Part shown: positions 28,867 to 37,587 of the stretch, piece by piece
How the letters are laid out: the number at the start of each line of letters is the position of its first letter
Position numbering within the stretch: position 1 is the first letter of the stretch
Assembly: GCF_001425235.1 (NCBI RefSeq)
Contig: NZ_LMEA01000001.1
Coordinates: 1-64,000, forward strand
From: Devosia sp. Root413D1
Lineage (GTDB): Bacteria > Pseudomonadota > Alphaproteobacteria > Rhizobiales > Devosiaceae
DNA length: 64,000 bases
Direction: 5' to 3'
The notes under the pieces: generated by a model
Told to the model about the DNA's origin: nothing
Seen by the model: only the letters and a program-made list of their open reading frames with translations
Database searches by the model: none
Translations under genes and position numbers: made by a program

Positions 28867-29304
28867 ATGGAAAACGCCTCGCCTTCTCCCCACCGTTCCG
28901 GCTGTCCGATCAACCTCGGTCTCGAGGTGTTCGGCGACAAATGGAGTCTCTTGATCGTCCGCGACATGATGTTTGCGGGAAAGCGGCACTTCCGCGAGTT
29001 CCTCGCCTCCGACGAGGGTATCTCCACCAACATCCTTGCCGACCGGCTGGTGAAGCTCGTCGATGCGGGCGTGCTGACGCGCGCCGGCGATCCCGCCCAC
29101 AAGCTGAAGGCGATCTATTCGCTGACCGAGATGGGAATCGAGCTGTTGCCGATCGTGGCCGAGATCAGCCGCTGGAGCCGCAAGTACCAGCCGGTCGATC
29201 CGCAGATGGCGGCGACCGGCGAGGCCCGCGATCGCGGCGGACCGGGAGCCGTTGCCGCCCAGATGGAGGCCCTGCGGCGCATCCACCTGAACGGCGAGAT
29301 TTAG
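28867..29304 (+). CDS. HxlR-family winged-helix transcriptional regulator
   Basis: 145 residues from the ATG 28867 (MENASPSPHRSGCPINLGLE). The HxlR pattern is clear: CPIN then LEVFGDKWSLLIVRDMMFAGKRHFREF, with the recognition helix in ISTNILADRLVKL. The conserved cysteine before the first helix is a redox or electrophile sensor in some members. The upstream in-frame ATG at 28852 lies in the operator array and is unlikely. It probably represses itself and the divergent hydrolase/SET pair. Confidence 0.92.
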   Translation: MENASPSPHRSGCPINLGLEVFGDKWSLLIVRDMMFAGKRHFREFLASDEGISTNILADRLVKLVDAGVLTRAGDPAHKLKAIYSLTEMGIELLPIVAEISRWSRKYQPVDPQMAATGEARDRGGPGAVAAQMEALRRIHLNGEI

Positions 29305-29309
29305 AGCAC

Positions 29310-29331
29310 TTCCGACATTCCCACGTCGGAA
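29310..29331. terminator. Hairpin after the HxlR gene
   Basis: TTCCGAC (29310-29316) pairs with GTCGGAA (29325-29331) across 8 nt, 5 bp after the stop codon. No strong T run follows, so it is only a possible terminator. Confidence 0.4.
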
Positions 29332-29350
29332 ACGCGATAATCAAAAGCGG

Positions 29351-29560
29351 CTAGACGTAGTCGACCAGTTTCTTATCCGGGTCATAGGGCTGGTCGCTGA
29401 CCACTTTGGTCACCGCCTGGCCGCAGACCATCTTCTTGTTCATTGCGTCATACGCATAGCTGGCAGAACCGTGCAGCACCCAGCCATCGCTCAACGCCTT
29501 GGTAACCTTATGGCAGAAGGCGGAATCGTCCTCCCCCGAGAGGAACCGATAGATCAACAT
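29351..29560 (-). CDS. DUF1737 domain protein
   Basis: 69 residues (MLIYRFLSGEDDSAFCHKVTKALSDGWVLHGS). The sequence matches the small DUF1737 domain, in which a helix-rich start leads into GWxLxGSxxYA. Function unknown. Preceded by AAAGGAGTA, a good ribosome-binding site. Divergent from the carbonic anhydrase gene. Confidence 0.85.
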   Translation of the reverse strand: MLIYRFLSGEDDSAFCHKVTKALSDGWVLHGSASYAYDAMNKKMVCGQAVTKVVSDQPYDPDKKLVDYV

Positions 29561-29635
29561 GCACTACTCCTTTTGCTCGCCCTCTTTGCCCCGGGCGATT
29601 GAAATTGCGTCCACTTACCGCTAATCCGCTGCGGT

Positions 29636-30274
29636 ATGGATCGGTTTCCAGCATTTTTGCTCGACGGCTACAAGTCGTTCATGTCCGACCGTTACGACCC
29701 CGAACAGGGCCGTTACCGGGAATTGGCTGATCAGGGGCAATCCCCGACCACCATGATCATCGCCTGCTGCGACAGTCGCGCAGCACCTGAGACGATCTTT
29801 TCGGCCGGACCGGGCGAGATGTTCGTCTTGCGTAACGTGGCCAATCTGGTGCCGACATTCCAGCCTGATGGCGGGCAGCACGGCACCTCGGCAGCGATCG
29901 AGTTCGCCGTCGCCGCGCTCGAAATCTCCAACATCGTGGTAATGGGTCATGGCCGCTGCGGTGGCATCAAGGCGGCCCTCGCCCCCGATACCGGCCCGCT
30001 GGCGCAGGGCGATTTTATCGGCAAGTGGATGGCCATGCTGGCCCCGGTCTCCGACGAAGTCGCGAAATACACCTTGCTGACCAACAAGGAGCGCCAGACC
30101 ATGCTGGAGCGCTTCTCGATCCGCAACTCGATCAACAACCTTCGCACCTTTCCCTATGTGAAGCGCCTCGAGGACGAAGGCAAACTCGCTATCCACGGCG
30201 CCTGGTTCGACATTTCGACCGGCGAACTCTGGGTCATGAACGACGACGGCGACTTCTACCGGCCGGACGTGTGA
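29636..30274 (+). CDS. Beta-class carbonic anhydrase
   Basis: Interconverts CO2 and bicarbonate. The 212-residue protein has the zinc ligands Cys44 (in CCDSR with the catalytic Asp46-Arg48 dyad), His105 and Cys108 (GHGRCGG). The first two helices (FPAFLLDGYKSF, then DQGQSPTTMIIACCDSR) match the family. Length is standard. A single gene. Confidence 0.95.
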   Translation: MDRFPAFLLDGYKSFMSDRYDPEQGRYRELADQGQSPTTMIIACCDSRAAPETIFSAGPGEMFVLRNVANLVPTFQPDGGQHGTSAAIEFAVAALEISNIVVMGHGRCGGIKAALAPDTGPLAQGDFIGKWMAMLAPVSDEVAKYTLLTNKERQTMLERFSIRNSINNLRTFPYVKRLEDEGKLAIHGAWFDISTGELWVMNDDGDFYRPDV

Positions 30275-30315
30275 TCGCTTGAAGGGTGGTGGAGGGGGGC
30301 CACGCGCAGCACCCC

Positions 30316-30768
30316 TCACCCGCTGCCAAACTCCCGCTCCCACCGATACAGAATATCCGGCGCGCGCGCCTCATTGCGCGCGCCATCGGTAAATTTCACC
30401 GCCTCGAACCCCATCCGCTCATAGAACGCCCGGCCGCGCAGGTTATTGGCGAAGCACCACAGCTGCAGGTCCTCGTTGCGCGATTGCGCATCGGCGATCA
30501 GCACCGACCCGACGCCGGAGCGCAGCTGTGCCGCATCGACATAGAGATGCTCGATCCAGCCTTCGAGCTCGGCCATGAAGCCGACGATCGCCCCATCTCG
30601 CTCCGCCACCGTCACTCGGAAGTCGCGCAGCACCTTGTCGCGCACGTAGACCCGGTCCTCCTCGACGGTGTGGAGGTCCGGCAGGAAGGTCAGCAGCCGC
30701 CGCGACGTCGCGAACAGCGCCGCAATATCAGCCGCATCCGCCTCCCTCGCCTGCCGCAGCGTGATCAT
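30316..30768 (-). CDS. GNAT-family N-acetyltransferase
   Basis: 150 residues from ATG 30768 (MITLRQAREADAADIAALF). The acetyl-CoA loop is VDAAQLRSGVGSVLI, followed by LQLWCFANNLRGRAFYERMGF, the typical GNAT C-terminal half. The ATG overlaps the stop of the upstream EamA transporter (ATGA), so the two are co-translated. The frame is open further upstream but that is the transporter's shadow. Substrate unknown. Confidence 0.9.
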   Translation of the reverse strand: MITLRQAREADAADIAALFATSRRLLTFLPDLHTVEEDRVYVRDKVLRDFRVTVAERDGAIVGFMAELEGWIEHLYVDAAQLRSGVGSVLIADAQSRNEDLQLWCFANNLRGRAFYERMGFEAVKFTDGARNEARAPDILYRWEREFGSG

Positions 30769-31640
30769 GCCGGCGCCCGCTTGAACAACCGCGGCCCGAA
30801 CACGTTGAGCAGCAGCCCGGCAAACACCAGCACGCTGCCGATGATCTCGACCCCGGTGATCGCCTCGCCAAGGAACAGCGCCGCGCTGGCGATCCCCGCC
30901 ACCGGCACGAACAGCGCAAACGGCGCCACCTGCCCGGTATTGTAGCGGCTCAGGAGCCAGGCCCAGGCGCCGAAGCCGAACAGCGTCGCGATATAGGCCA
31001 TGAAGGCGATCGAGCCGATTCCCTTGATGGTCAGGTGCGACAGCGCCAGCGGGATTGCCCCTGGCCCATCGAGCAGCAGCGAGGCCAGCAGCAGCGGGAT
31101 CGGCGGGATCAGCGCCGACCACACCACGAACCCCAGCATGTCGATCCGCCCCGCCGCCTTCCCCACCATGTTGCCAAGGCCCCAGCAGCCAGCCGCGGCG
31201 ATGGTCAGGAGCAGCGGCAGCAAAGCCGCCCCCTCGAGCCGGTCGACCGCGATCACCCCGATGCCCACCAGCGCCACCGCCGCCCCGCCCAGTTGCGCGA
31301 GGCCAGGCCGCTCGCCGAAGAAGGCGAAGGCGAGAAAGATGGTGAAGAACACCTGCAGCTGGATCACCAGCGAGCTCAGGCCGGCCGGCATGCCGAGCTT
31401 GATGGCAAGGAACAGCAGCCCGAACTGCCCGACGCCGATGGCGAGGCCATAGCCGATCAGCAGCGGCCACCCCACCGCCGGCCGCTTGACGAAGAACACC
31501 GCCGGCAAGGCCGCAAAGATGTAGCGCACCGCCGTCAGCAGCAACGGCGCCACCTCGTCGACGCCCCAGCGGATGGCGACAAAACTCAGCCCCCAGACGA
31601 CAGCGACCGAGAGGGCGAGAACGATATGACGGATGGGCAT
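30765..31640 (-). CDS. DMT-superfamily transporter (EamA)
   Basis: 291 residues from ATG 31640 (MPIRHIVLALSVAVVWGLSF). About ten transmembrane helices in two EamA repeats. The start is the RhaT/YdcZ-like VVWGLSFVAIRWGVDEVAP, resembling amino-acid exporters of the O-acetylserine/cysteine (EamA) type. Coupled to a GNAT gene, a pairing compatible with handling an amino acid or its acetylated form. That role is inference. Confidence 0.9.
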   Translation of the reverse strand: MPIRHIVLALSVAVVWGLSFVAIRWGVDEVAPLLLTAVRYIFAALPAVFFVKRPAVGWPLLIGYGLAIGVGQFGLLFLAIKLGMPAGLSSLVIQLQVFFTIFLAFAFFGERPGLAQLGGAAVALVGIGVIAVDRLEGAALLPLLLTIAAAGCWGLGNMVGKAAGRIDMLGFVVWSALIPPIPLLLASLLLDGPGAIPLALSHLTIKGIGSIAFMAYIATLFGFGAWAWLLSRYNTGQVAPFALFVPVAGIASAALFLGEAITGVEIIGSVLVFAGLLLNVFGPRLFKRAPA

Positions 31641-31708
31641 CGGACGGTTCCTGCGGCGGTTATGGCGTTCCTCGCTACTGCTCGGACCGCACATCGCCAT
31701 GCGATGTG

Positions 31709-31833
31709 ATACCCCTCATCCGCCCTTCGGGCACCTTCTCCCTCAGGGGGAGAAGGCGATAGACCCGAGGACTCTCAGTCGGGCACCTTCTCCCCTTAAG
31801 GGAGAAGGTGGCGCGCAGCGCCGGATGAGGGGT
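31709..31833. repeat. Palindromic intergenic element (second family)
   Basis: The left side ACCCCTCATCCG and CACCTTCTCCC is mirrored by GGGAGAAGGTG and CGGATGAGGGGT on the right, with a partial internal copy (GGGCACCTTCTCCCC). It lies between asd (convergent end) and the EamA gene start. No gene is seen. Confidence 0.65.
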
Positions 31834-31895
31834 ATGCGATGCGGCAGCATCGCCGATCCGACGCGAAGCGAGGAGCGACAGCCCCGGCCAGCAGC

Positions 31896-32936
31896 CTAAG
31901 CCGCCTTCTTCTCCACGAGCTTGCGCTCGACCAGCGTCTCGAGGATCTGCACGGTGTTGAGCGCCGCGCCCTTCCTGAGGTTGTCGCTCACCACCCAGAG
32001 GCTCAGGCCGTTCTCGACCGTCACATCTTCGCGGATGCGGCTGACATAGGTGTCGTACTCGCCTGCCGCCTCCACTGGCGTGGCGTAGCCGCCGGCCTCG
32101 CGCTTGTCGATCACCGAAATCCCCGGCGCCTCGCGCAGCGCTTCGCGCGCCTCGTCAGCCGAAATCGGGTTGGCGAATTCGAGGTTCACTGCCTCGGAGT
32201 GGCCGACGAACACCGGCACGCGCACGCAGGTGGCGGTGAGCTTGATCTTAGGGTCGAGGATCTTCTTGGTCTCGGCCACCATCTTCCACTCTTCCTTCGT
32301 ATAGCCATCCTCCATGAACACATCGATGTGTGGAATGACGTTGAAGGCGATCTGCTTGGTGAACTTTCTGGGCTCGGGCTTGTCGTTGACGAACACGCCC
32401 TTGGTCTGGTCCCACAGCTCGTCGACGCCCTCCTTGCCGGCGCCCGAAACGGACTGGTAAGTCGCGACCACCACCCGCTTGATCGTCGCAAGGTCATGCA
32501 GCGGCTTCAGCGCCACCACCAGTTGCGCCGTCGAGCAGTTCGGGTTGGCGATGATGTTCTTGCGGTCGTTGCGCGCCATATAGGCGTCGAGCACATGCGC
32601 ATTGACCTCCGGCACCACCAGCGGCACGTCGCCGTGGTAGCGCCAGAAGCTCGAATTATCGACGACGATGCAGCCGGTCGCCCCGATCCTTTCGCCATAC
32701 TCCTTGGCGATGGCCGAGCCGGCGCTCATCAGCGCGAAATCGACGCCCTTGAAATCGAAATGCTCGAGGTTCTGTACCTTGAGCCGCTTGTCGCCAAAAC
32801 TGATCTCCTGGCCCTGCGAGCGGGCGGAGGCCAAGGCGATCACTTCCGAGGCGGGAAACTTCCGCTCGGCGAGGATGTTGAGCATTTCCCGGCCCACATT
32901 GCCTGTGGCCCCGACGACGGCGACGCGATAACCCAT
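31896..32936 (-). CDS. asd: Aspartate-semialdehyde dehydrogenase
   Basis: Reduces aspartyl phosphate to the semialdehyde on the way to lysine, diaminopimelate, threonine and methionine. The 346-residue protein has the NADP motif GATGNVGREML at the N terminus and the catalytic Cys134 in IIANPNCSTAQL. The ending, including VSDNLRKGAALNTVQI, is standard. A single gene with a 481-bp non-coding region upstream. Confidence 0.97.
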   Translation of the reverse strand: MGYRVAVVGATGNVGREMLNILAERKFPASEVIALASARSQGQEISFGDKRLKVQNLEHFDFKGVDFALMSAGSAIAKEYGERIGATGCIVVDNSSFWRYHGDVPLVVPEVNAHVLDAYMARNDRKNIIANPNCSTAQLVVALKPLHDLATIKRVVVATYQSVSGAGKEGVDELWDQTKGVFVNDKPEPRKFTKQIAFNVIPHIDVFMEDGYTKEEWKMVAETKKILDPKIKLTATCVRVPVFVGHSEAVNLEFANPISADEAREALREAPGISVIDKREAGGYATPVEAAGEYDTYVSRIREDVTVENGLSLWVVSDNLRKGAALNTVQILETLVERKLVEKKAA

Positions 32937-33417
32937 TTTGGAAAGTCCTCTTTGCCTTCATTTCCCCCGCGCTGGACCGGCTCGGTCCGCGGCACACGGC
33001 ATCCGGCCGCTCCCCGGCGGGAGTTGCCCGGGGATCGGCTCAGGGGGTTTTGGTGGTTTTGGTCGCCGAAACAACGACACCACGAAGACCCTTGGTCTCC
33101 GCTTTGGTCATTGTGATGTGGTGGGTCTTGCGCATCCCGCAACCCGATCCTCTTGTCCGGCGCCGCGTTTCTACGCCGAAATCGCAAATAGTCAATCACC
33201 TATAGGACATCGCCTACGCTCATCCTCCCCCGCGTGGCGGGGGAGGGGGACCATGCGCAGCATGGTGGAGGGGGCGGCCAGACCCACGGACATCGTCCAC
33301 CTATCCGCTGGTTCCGGCTGCGAGTTGGGTCCCAGCTTTCGCTGGGATGACATCGAGTTTGATTGCCACGACTGGCTCCCCCTTGCATCGCCCGCGGAAA
33401 ACCGCCATCCCCACCCC
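32937..33417. other. Non-coding region with repeat-type hairpins
   Basis: I see no convincing gene in these 481 bases. They contain the asd leader, a CTCCCCCGCG/CGGGGGAG hairpin around 33227-33252 with a following ACCATGCGCAGCATGGT palindrome, and a single-arm copy of the 2957-type element at 33325-33352 (GGTCCCAGCTTTCGCTGGGA). The open plus-strand frame through this stretch is an N-terminal extension of the next gene without a start signal. Confidence 0.6.
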
Positions 33418-34611
33418 ATGCAAACCTACGACGTGATCATCCTCGGCGCCGGCGCGGCTGGCCTCATGGCCGGCATCGAAGCCGGCAAGCGCGGCCGCTC
33501 GGTGCTGGTGATCGACCACGCCAAGAATGCCGGCGAGAAGATCCGCATCTCCGGCGGCGGGCGCTGCAACTTCACCAATATCAACGCTACGGTGAAAGCC
33601 GGCCGCGACCGCTTCCTTTCCAGCAACCCGCGCTACGCCTTCTCCGCCCTGTCGCGCTACACGCCGGAACACTTCATCGCGCTGGTCGACCAGTACGCCA
33701 TCCCGTTCCACGAAAAGACCCTGGGCCAGCTGTTCTGCGATGGCTCGAGCCAGCAGATCGTCAACCTGCTGCTCAGCGAGCTGAAAAAGGCCAGGGGTAA
33801 CCTGCTGCTCGACACCGAGATCGACGGCGTCAGCCACGCCGACGGCAGCTTCACCGTGATGACCGCGAACGAAACGCTGATCGCCAAAGCGCTGGTCGTC
33901 GCCACCGGCGGCAAATCCATCCCCAAGATGGGCGCCACTGGTCTTGCCTATCAGCTCGCCACCCAGTTCGGCCTGCAGGTCACCGAGACCCGCCCTGCCC
34001 TGGTGCCGCTGACCTTCGAGCCGCGCATCCTCGAGCGCCTCGCGCCGCTGAGTGGCATCGCCGTCGACCCCACCCGCATTTCGGTGGGGAAGAAGAGCTT
34101 TGACGAAGCCATGCTCTTCACCCATCGCGGCCTCTCGGGTCCGGCGATCCTCCAGATCTCGAGCTACTGGCGTGAGGGCGACGCCATCGTCATCGACCTG
34201 TTCCCCAATGGCAACCTCGGCGAGATCCTCCGCGAGGCGCGCAGCACCTCGCCAAAACTGCAGCTGCAGACCGTCTTGTCGCAGCACCTCGCCAAGCGCC
34301 TCGCCCAGATGCTGGCCGAAGAGATCGGCATCACCACCATGATGGGCGACATGAGCGACAAGAGTTTTCAGAAGATCGAGGACTCGCTTCGGCGCTGGAC
34401 CATCAAGCCCACCGGCTCGGAAGGCTACCGCACCGCCGAAGTGACGCTGGGCGGCATCGACACCGACGGCCTCGACTCGACCACCATGCAGGCTCGTTCC
34501 GTCCCCGGCCTCTACTTCATCGGCGAAGCCGTCGATGTCACCGGCTGGCTCGGCGGCTACAACTTCCAGTGGGCCTGGGCCTCCGGCTGGGCCGCGGGAC
34601 AGGTCGCATAA
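33418..34611 (+). CDS. HI0933-family NAD(P)/FAD-dependent oxidoreductase
   Basis: 397 residues from ATG 33418 (MQTYDVIILGAGAAGLMAGI). It has the dinucleotide motif GAGAAGLMAG, the family-specific EKIRISGGGRCNFTN, ATGGKSIPKMGATG and the C-terminal FAD motif PGLYFIGEAVDVTGWLGGYN. These define the HI0933/YhiN group of flavoproteins. Their reaction is not well established. A single gene. Confidence 0.93.
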   Translation: MQTYDVIILGAGAAGLMAGIEAGKRGRSVLVIDHAKNAGEKIRISGGGRCNFTNINATVKAGRDRFLSSNPRYAFSALSRYTPEHFIALVDQYAIPFHEKTLGQLFCDGSSQQIVNLLLSELKKARGNLLLDTEIDGVSHADGSFTVMTANETLIAKALVVATGGKSIPKMGATGLAYQLATQFGLQVTETRPALVPLTFEPRILERLAPLSGIAVDPTRISVGKKSFDEAMLFTHRGLSGPAILQISSYWREGDAIVIDLFPNGNLGEILREARSTSPKLQLQTVLSQHLAKRLAQMLAEEIGITTMMGDMSDKSFQKIEDSLRRWTIKPTGSEGYRTAEVTLGGIDTDGLDSTTMQARSVPGLYFIGEAVDVTGWLGGYNFQWAWASGWAAGQVA

Positions 34612-34632
34612 GCCGAAGCCGGCGGACCACGC

Positions 34633-35526
34633 TCACTGCACCAACTCCTGCCGCCCAGCCGCCACCACGCTTCGCGTCAGCTCGGGCAGCCGATCCGCCG
34701 CGAACCGGCTCACCTGCCAAAACAGCGGCACATCCAGCGTCGCCCCAGGCACGATCTCAATCAGCCGGCCGGCACTCAGATGGCCCGCCACCAGTGACAC
34801 CGGATTGAGCGCCCAGCCGATCCCCGCCACCGAGGCGTCGACAAAGCCCTGCGTCGAGGGCAGCCAGTGCGTCGGAAACACCACCGCCTCGCCGGTCACC
34901 TGCCGCACCCAGTCCTGCTGCAGCCGATCCTTGTGGTTGAAGGTCAGCGCCGGCGCTTGGGCCAGCACTGCCGCTGTCACCCCATCGGCGAAGTGGCGCG
35001 CACAAAACTCCGGGCTCGCCGTGGCCTGGTACCGCAGCACGCCCAGTGGGGTAACCCGACAGCCCCGCACTGGCTCGCCGAACGAGGTCACCGCCGCCAG
35101 CACCCGGCCGCGCTCCAGCCACTCCGCCGTGTGTCCCTCATCGTCGATGGCGATGTTGACGAGGTACTCACTGCCGCGCGTAAACGGCGCGATCGCCCCG
35201 AGGAACCAGGTCCCGACGCTGTCCGCGTTCGCCGCGATGCTGATCGTCACGCGCCGTTCGGTCTCCCCCCGGAGCCCTGGCATCTGCTGCATCAATTCGC
35301 TCTCGAGTACCCCGACATGCGCGATATGCCCGCAGAGCCAGGCGCCATTCTCGGTCGCCGTGCACGGGTTGCCGCGCTCGATCAGCACCACCCCCAGCCG
35401 CTCCTCGAGCTGCTTCACCCGTTGCGACACCGCCGAGGGTGTGACGTTCAGCGCCCGCGCCGCCCGCTCGAAGCTGCCTGTCTCCACCACCAGGGCCACC
35501 GCCTGCGCCGCGGGATAATCGATCAT
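34633..35526 (-). CDS. argP: LysR-family regulator, ArgP type
   Basis: 297 residues. The N-terminal winged helix (AQAVALVVETGSFERAARALNVTPSAVSQRVKQLEERLGVVLIER) and the effector domain match ArgP/IciA. These proteins sense lysine and arginine and switch on the divergent exporter gene. It is divergent from a LysE/ArgO-type gene with 73 bp between the starts, the classic argP-argO arrangement, which supports the symbol. Confidence 0.88.
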   Translation of the reverse strand: MIDYPAAQAVALVVETGSFERAARALNVTPSAVSQRVKQLEERLGVVLIERGNPCTATENGAWLCGHIAHVGVLESELMQQMPGLRGETERRVTISIAANADSVGTWFLGAIAPFTRGSEYLVNIAIDDEGHTAEWLERGRVLAAVTSFGEPVRGCRVTPLGVLRYQATASPEFCARHFADGVTAAVLAQAPALTFNHKDRLQQDWVRQVTGEAVVFPTHWLPSTQGFVDASVAGIGWALNPVSLVAGHLSAGRLIEIVPGATLDVPLFWQVSRFAADRLPELTRSVVAAGRQELVQ

Positions 35527-35599
35527 CGGCTTAGTTCCGCTAATTCCAGGTGATGAAAGTTAACTGGATTGAGCCAGCCGCGCCACCTACGGCACCTCC

Positions 35600-36208
35600 A
35601 TGAATCTCCCAATCTTCTTCGCCGGCTTGAGCATGGGCCTCAGCCTGATTGTCGCCATCGGCGCGCAGAACGCCTTCGTGCTGCGGCAGGGCCTGCGCAA
35701 TGAGCACGTCTTCGCCGTCAGCCTTGCCTGCGCCTTGTCCGATGCGGTGCTCATCACCCTTGGCGTCACCAGCTTCGGCAAGGTCGCGAGCTGGCTGCCC
35801 TGGCTCGATCCGGTGATGCGCTACGGTGGCGCCGCCTTCCTCGTCTGGTACGGGGCAAGGAGCCTGCTCTCGGCGCTCCGGGCCGGCAATGCGCTGAGCG
35901 TCGGCGCCTCGGCCGGTCCACGCGGTCTCGCGGCGACGCTGCTGGCCTGCCTCGCCATCACCTGGCTCAACCCGCACGTCTACCTCGATACCGTGGTGCT
36001 GCTCGGCACGGTGTCGACCCAGTTCGCCGGCGCCGAGGTCTGGTTCGCCTTGGGCGCCATCCTCGGCTCGTTCCTGTTCTTCTTCGCCCTGGGCTATGGC
36101 GCCATCTGGCTGCGCCCGCTTTTCGCCAGGCCCGAGGCCTGGCGCCTGCTCGAAGCCGTCATCGCGCTGGTGATGTGGGCCATCGCGCTCAATCTGCTGC
36201 TCGGCTGA
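35600..36208 (+). CDS. argO: LysE/ArgO-family amino acid exporter
   Basis: 202 residues with six hydrophobic helices. The LysE-type opening is FFAGLSMGLSLIVAIGAQNAFVLRQGL, and the third-helix motif is ITWLNPHVYLDTVVLLGTVS. The family exports lysine or arginine. The divergent ArgP regulator makes arginine/lysine the best guess. It ends 3 bp before the convergent gene at 36212. Confidence 0.88.
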   Translation: MNLPIFFAGLSMGLSLIVAIGAQNAFVLRQGLRNEHVFAVSLACALSDAVLITLGVTSFGKVASWLPWLDPVMRYGGAAFLVWYGARSLLSALRAGNALSVGASAGPRGLAATLLACLAITWLNPHVYLDTVVLLGTVSTQFAGAEVWFALGAILGSFLFFFALGYGAIWLRPLFARPEAWRLLEAVIALVMWAIALNLLLG

Positions 36209-36211
36209 ACC

Positions 36212-36658
36212 TCAGAGCACGAACCCCAGGAACCGCCCCACCAGCAGCACCGTCGGCCATAAGACGATCGACACCCCCGCCAGGACCCGCCTGGCCCCCT
36301 CGACCCTCAGCAGGCTGAAGGCCAGAAAGTTCAGGCCCGCGACAAAGATCAGCCCGAGCTTGATCCAGAACAGCGGCATCCCGGCATAGTCCGTCGCTCG
36401 CACCGCGAACATCAGCGCCCCGGTCAGCACCGCCAGCCCGAAGCCACCCAGCGCCACCCGCCGCAGCAGCCGCACGAACGGCTGCTCGTCGATGCTCCGG
36501 ATCACCCCGATCACCCTGAGATCCATCAGGATCACGCTGGTCACCAGCCCGCCCACCGCCAGGATGTGCAGCGCGTTGACCACCGGATAGGCAAAAAACG
36601 AGGTCTTCAGCGCCTTGATCAGCGCCAGCTGCTCGATACTGCCGAGCAGCGTCTCCAC
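36212..36658 (-). CDS. Four-helix membrane protein (DUF2214/DUF6644-like)
   Basis: 148 residues with four transmembrane segments and a histidine in the first half (YPVVNALHILAVGGLV), like the YqhA/DUF2214-type b-haem-like membrane proteins. It follows immediately on the stop of the exported DUF6152-like gene upstream, so the two are one operon and probably work together at the membrane. Function unknown. Confidence 0.75.
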   Translation of the reverse strand: METLLGSIEQLALIKALKTSFFAYPVVNALHILAVGGLVTSVILMDLRVIGVIRSIDEQPFVRLLRRVALGGFGLAVLTGALMFAVRATDYAGMPLFWIKLGLIFVAGLNFLAFSLLRVEGARRVLAGVSIVLWPTVLLVGRFLGFVL

Positions 36659-37039
36659 CTAGTTGGCCGGCACACGGGTGGGATAGATATCGTAGGCCTT
36701 GCCGCCCACGGTGATGCGCACCGCCTTCATCCGCTTCTCGTTCGGATCGAGCGACCGATTGCCCAGCGCCACCACCTCATCGCCCGGCTTCACCGTATCC
36801 TCGGTGAACCCTGAGGCCATGGTTGGTCCCGGCGGCGCCAGTTCCACCCGCCAGACCACGCCCTCGACCTCGAGGTCGAGCGTCGCGTGCGGGTTGCCGA
36901 CGAATACCGATTTGACTGTCCCGGTGAGTTCGAAGAACCCCTCCTCGGTCCACGCCCAGCCATGGTGCGCCAGCGCCGGCAGCACCGGCATCGCTATGCC
37001 GAACGCCGCAACCAGCAGCAGAATGCCACGTCTCCTCAT
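36659..37039 (-). CDS. DUF6152-like exported protein
   Basis: 126 residues from ATG 37039, with a signal peptide ending LPALAHHGW. The mature domain (GTVKSVFVGNPHATLDLEVE, then KPGDEVVALGNRSLDPNEKRMKAVRI) is an OB-like beta barrel typical of DUF6152. The start at 37075 would add a non-signal-like stretch. It abuts the four-helix membrane protein gene. Role unknown. The HHGW start of the mature protein suggests possible metal binding. Confidence 0.75.
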   Translation of the reverse strand: MRRRGILLLVAAFGIAMPVLPALAHHGWAWTEEGFFELTGTVKSVFVGNPHATLDLEVEGVVWRVELAPPGPTMASGFTEDTVKPGDEVVALGNRSLDPNEKRMKAVRITVGGKAYDIYPTRVPAN

Positions 37040-37114
37040 CGGAACCTCCCTTGGGGCCCCCTGCCAAACTGGCAAACAGCCTATGCCTGTCGCCGCCTCG
37101 CGACAACGGCTCGA

Positions 37115-37489
37115 TCAGGCGCTATCCGCCTCGGCGAACGTGATCCGGTTGCCGACCGGATCGATCACCGTGCATTCGAGCCCGCCCCATTCAGGCCGCT
37201 CCAGCCCAGGCCGGTTGTTCTTGTAGCGCTTGGCGATCAGCTCCGCCTGCAGCTCGGCGACCCCGGTGCAGTTCACCCGTACATGCACGCCGGGCGAGCC
37301 GTCACCATGGTGCTCGGAGAGGTGCAGCACGATGCCATCCCGGCTCACCTGCATATAGAGCGGCATTCCCGGCTCGAACCGATGCTCCCAATCCACCGTG
37401 AAGCCCAGCCAGTCGACATAGAACTCCCGCGCCTTGATCTCATCGAACGAGCGGAGGATCGGTACGGTCTGCAGATAGGTCAGCGTCAT
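37115..37489 (-). CDS. Glyoxalase/bleomycin-resistance-type VOC protein
   Basis: 124 residues from ATG 37489 (MTLTYLQTVPILRSFDEIKA). The sequence FYVDWLGFTVDWEHRFEPGMPLYMQVSRDGIVLHLSEHHGDG is the characteristic VOC fold of the bleomycin-resistance type, which binds ligands rather than metal in many members. GGLECTVIDPVGNRITF closes the second half. Divergent from the Gfo/Idh oxidoreductase. Confidence 0.85.
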   Translation of the reverse strand: MTLTYLQTVPILRSFDEIKAREFYVDWLGFTVDWEHRFEPGMPLYMQVSRDGIVLHLSEHHGDGSPGVHVRVNCTGVAELQAELIAKRYKNNRPGLERPEWGGLECTVIDPVGNRITFAEADSA

Positions 37490-37587
37490 CGGGTTCCTCC
37501 TTGTTTGCAGCGCCAAAACTCGCGGAAGTCTTATGGCAGCGACGCTGTCCATCCGCTACCAATAGGGCAACTTGAGGGAGACACATC

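Noticed and set aside
28129-29286. Long upstream extension of the SET-like frame (to 532 codons)
   Set aside because: It overlaps the hydrolase and HxlR genes; the SET-like start with ATGA coupling is at 28128.
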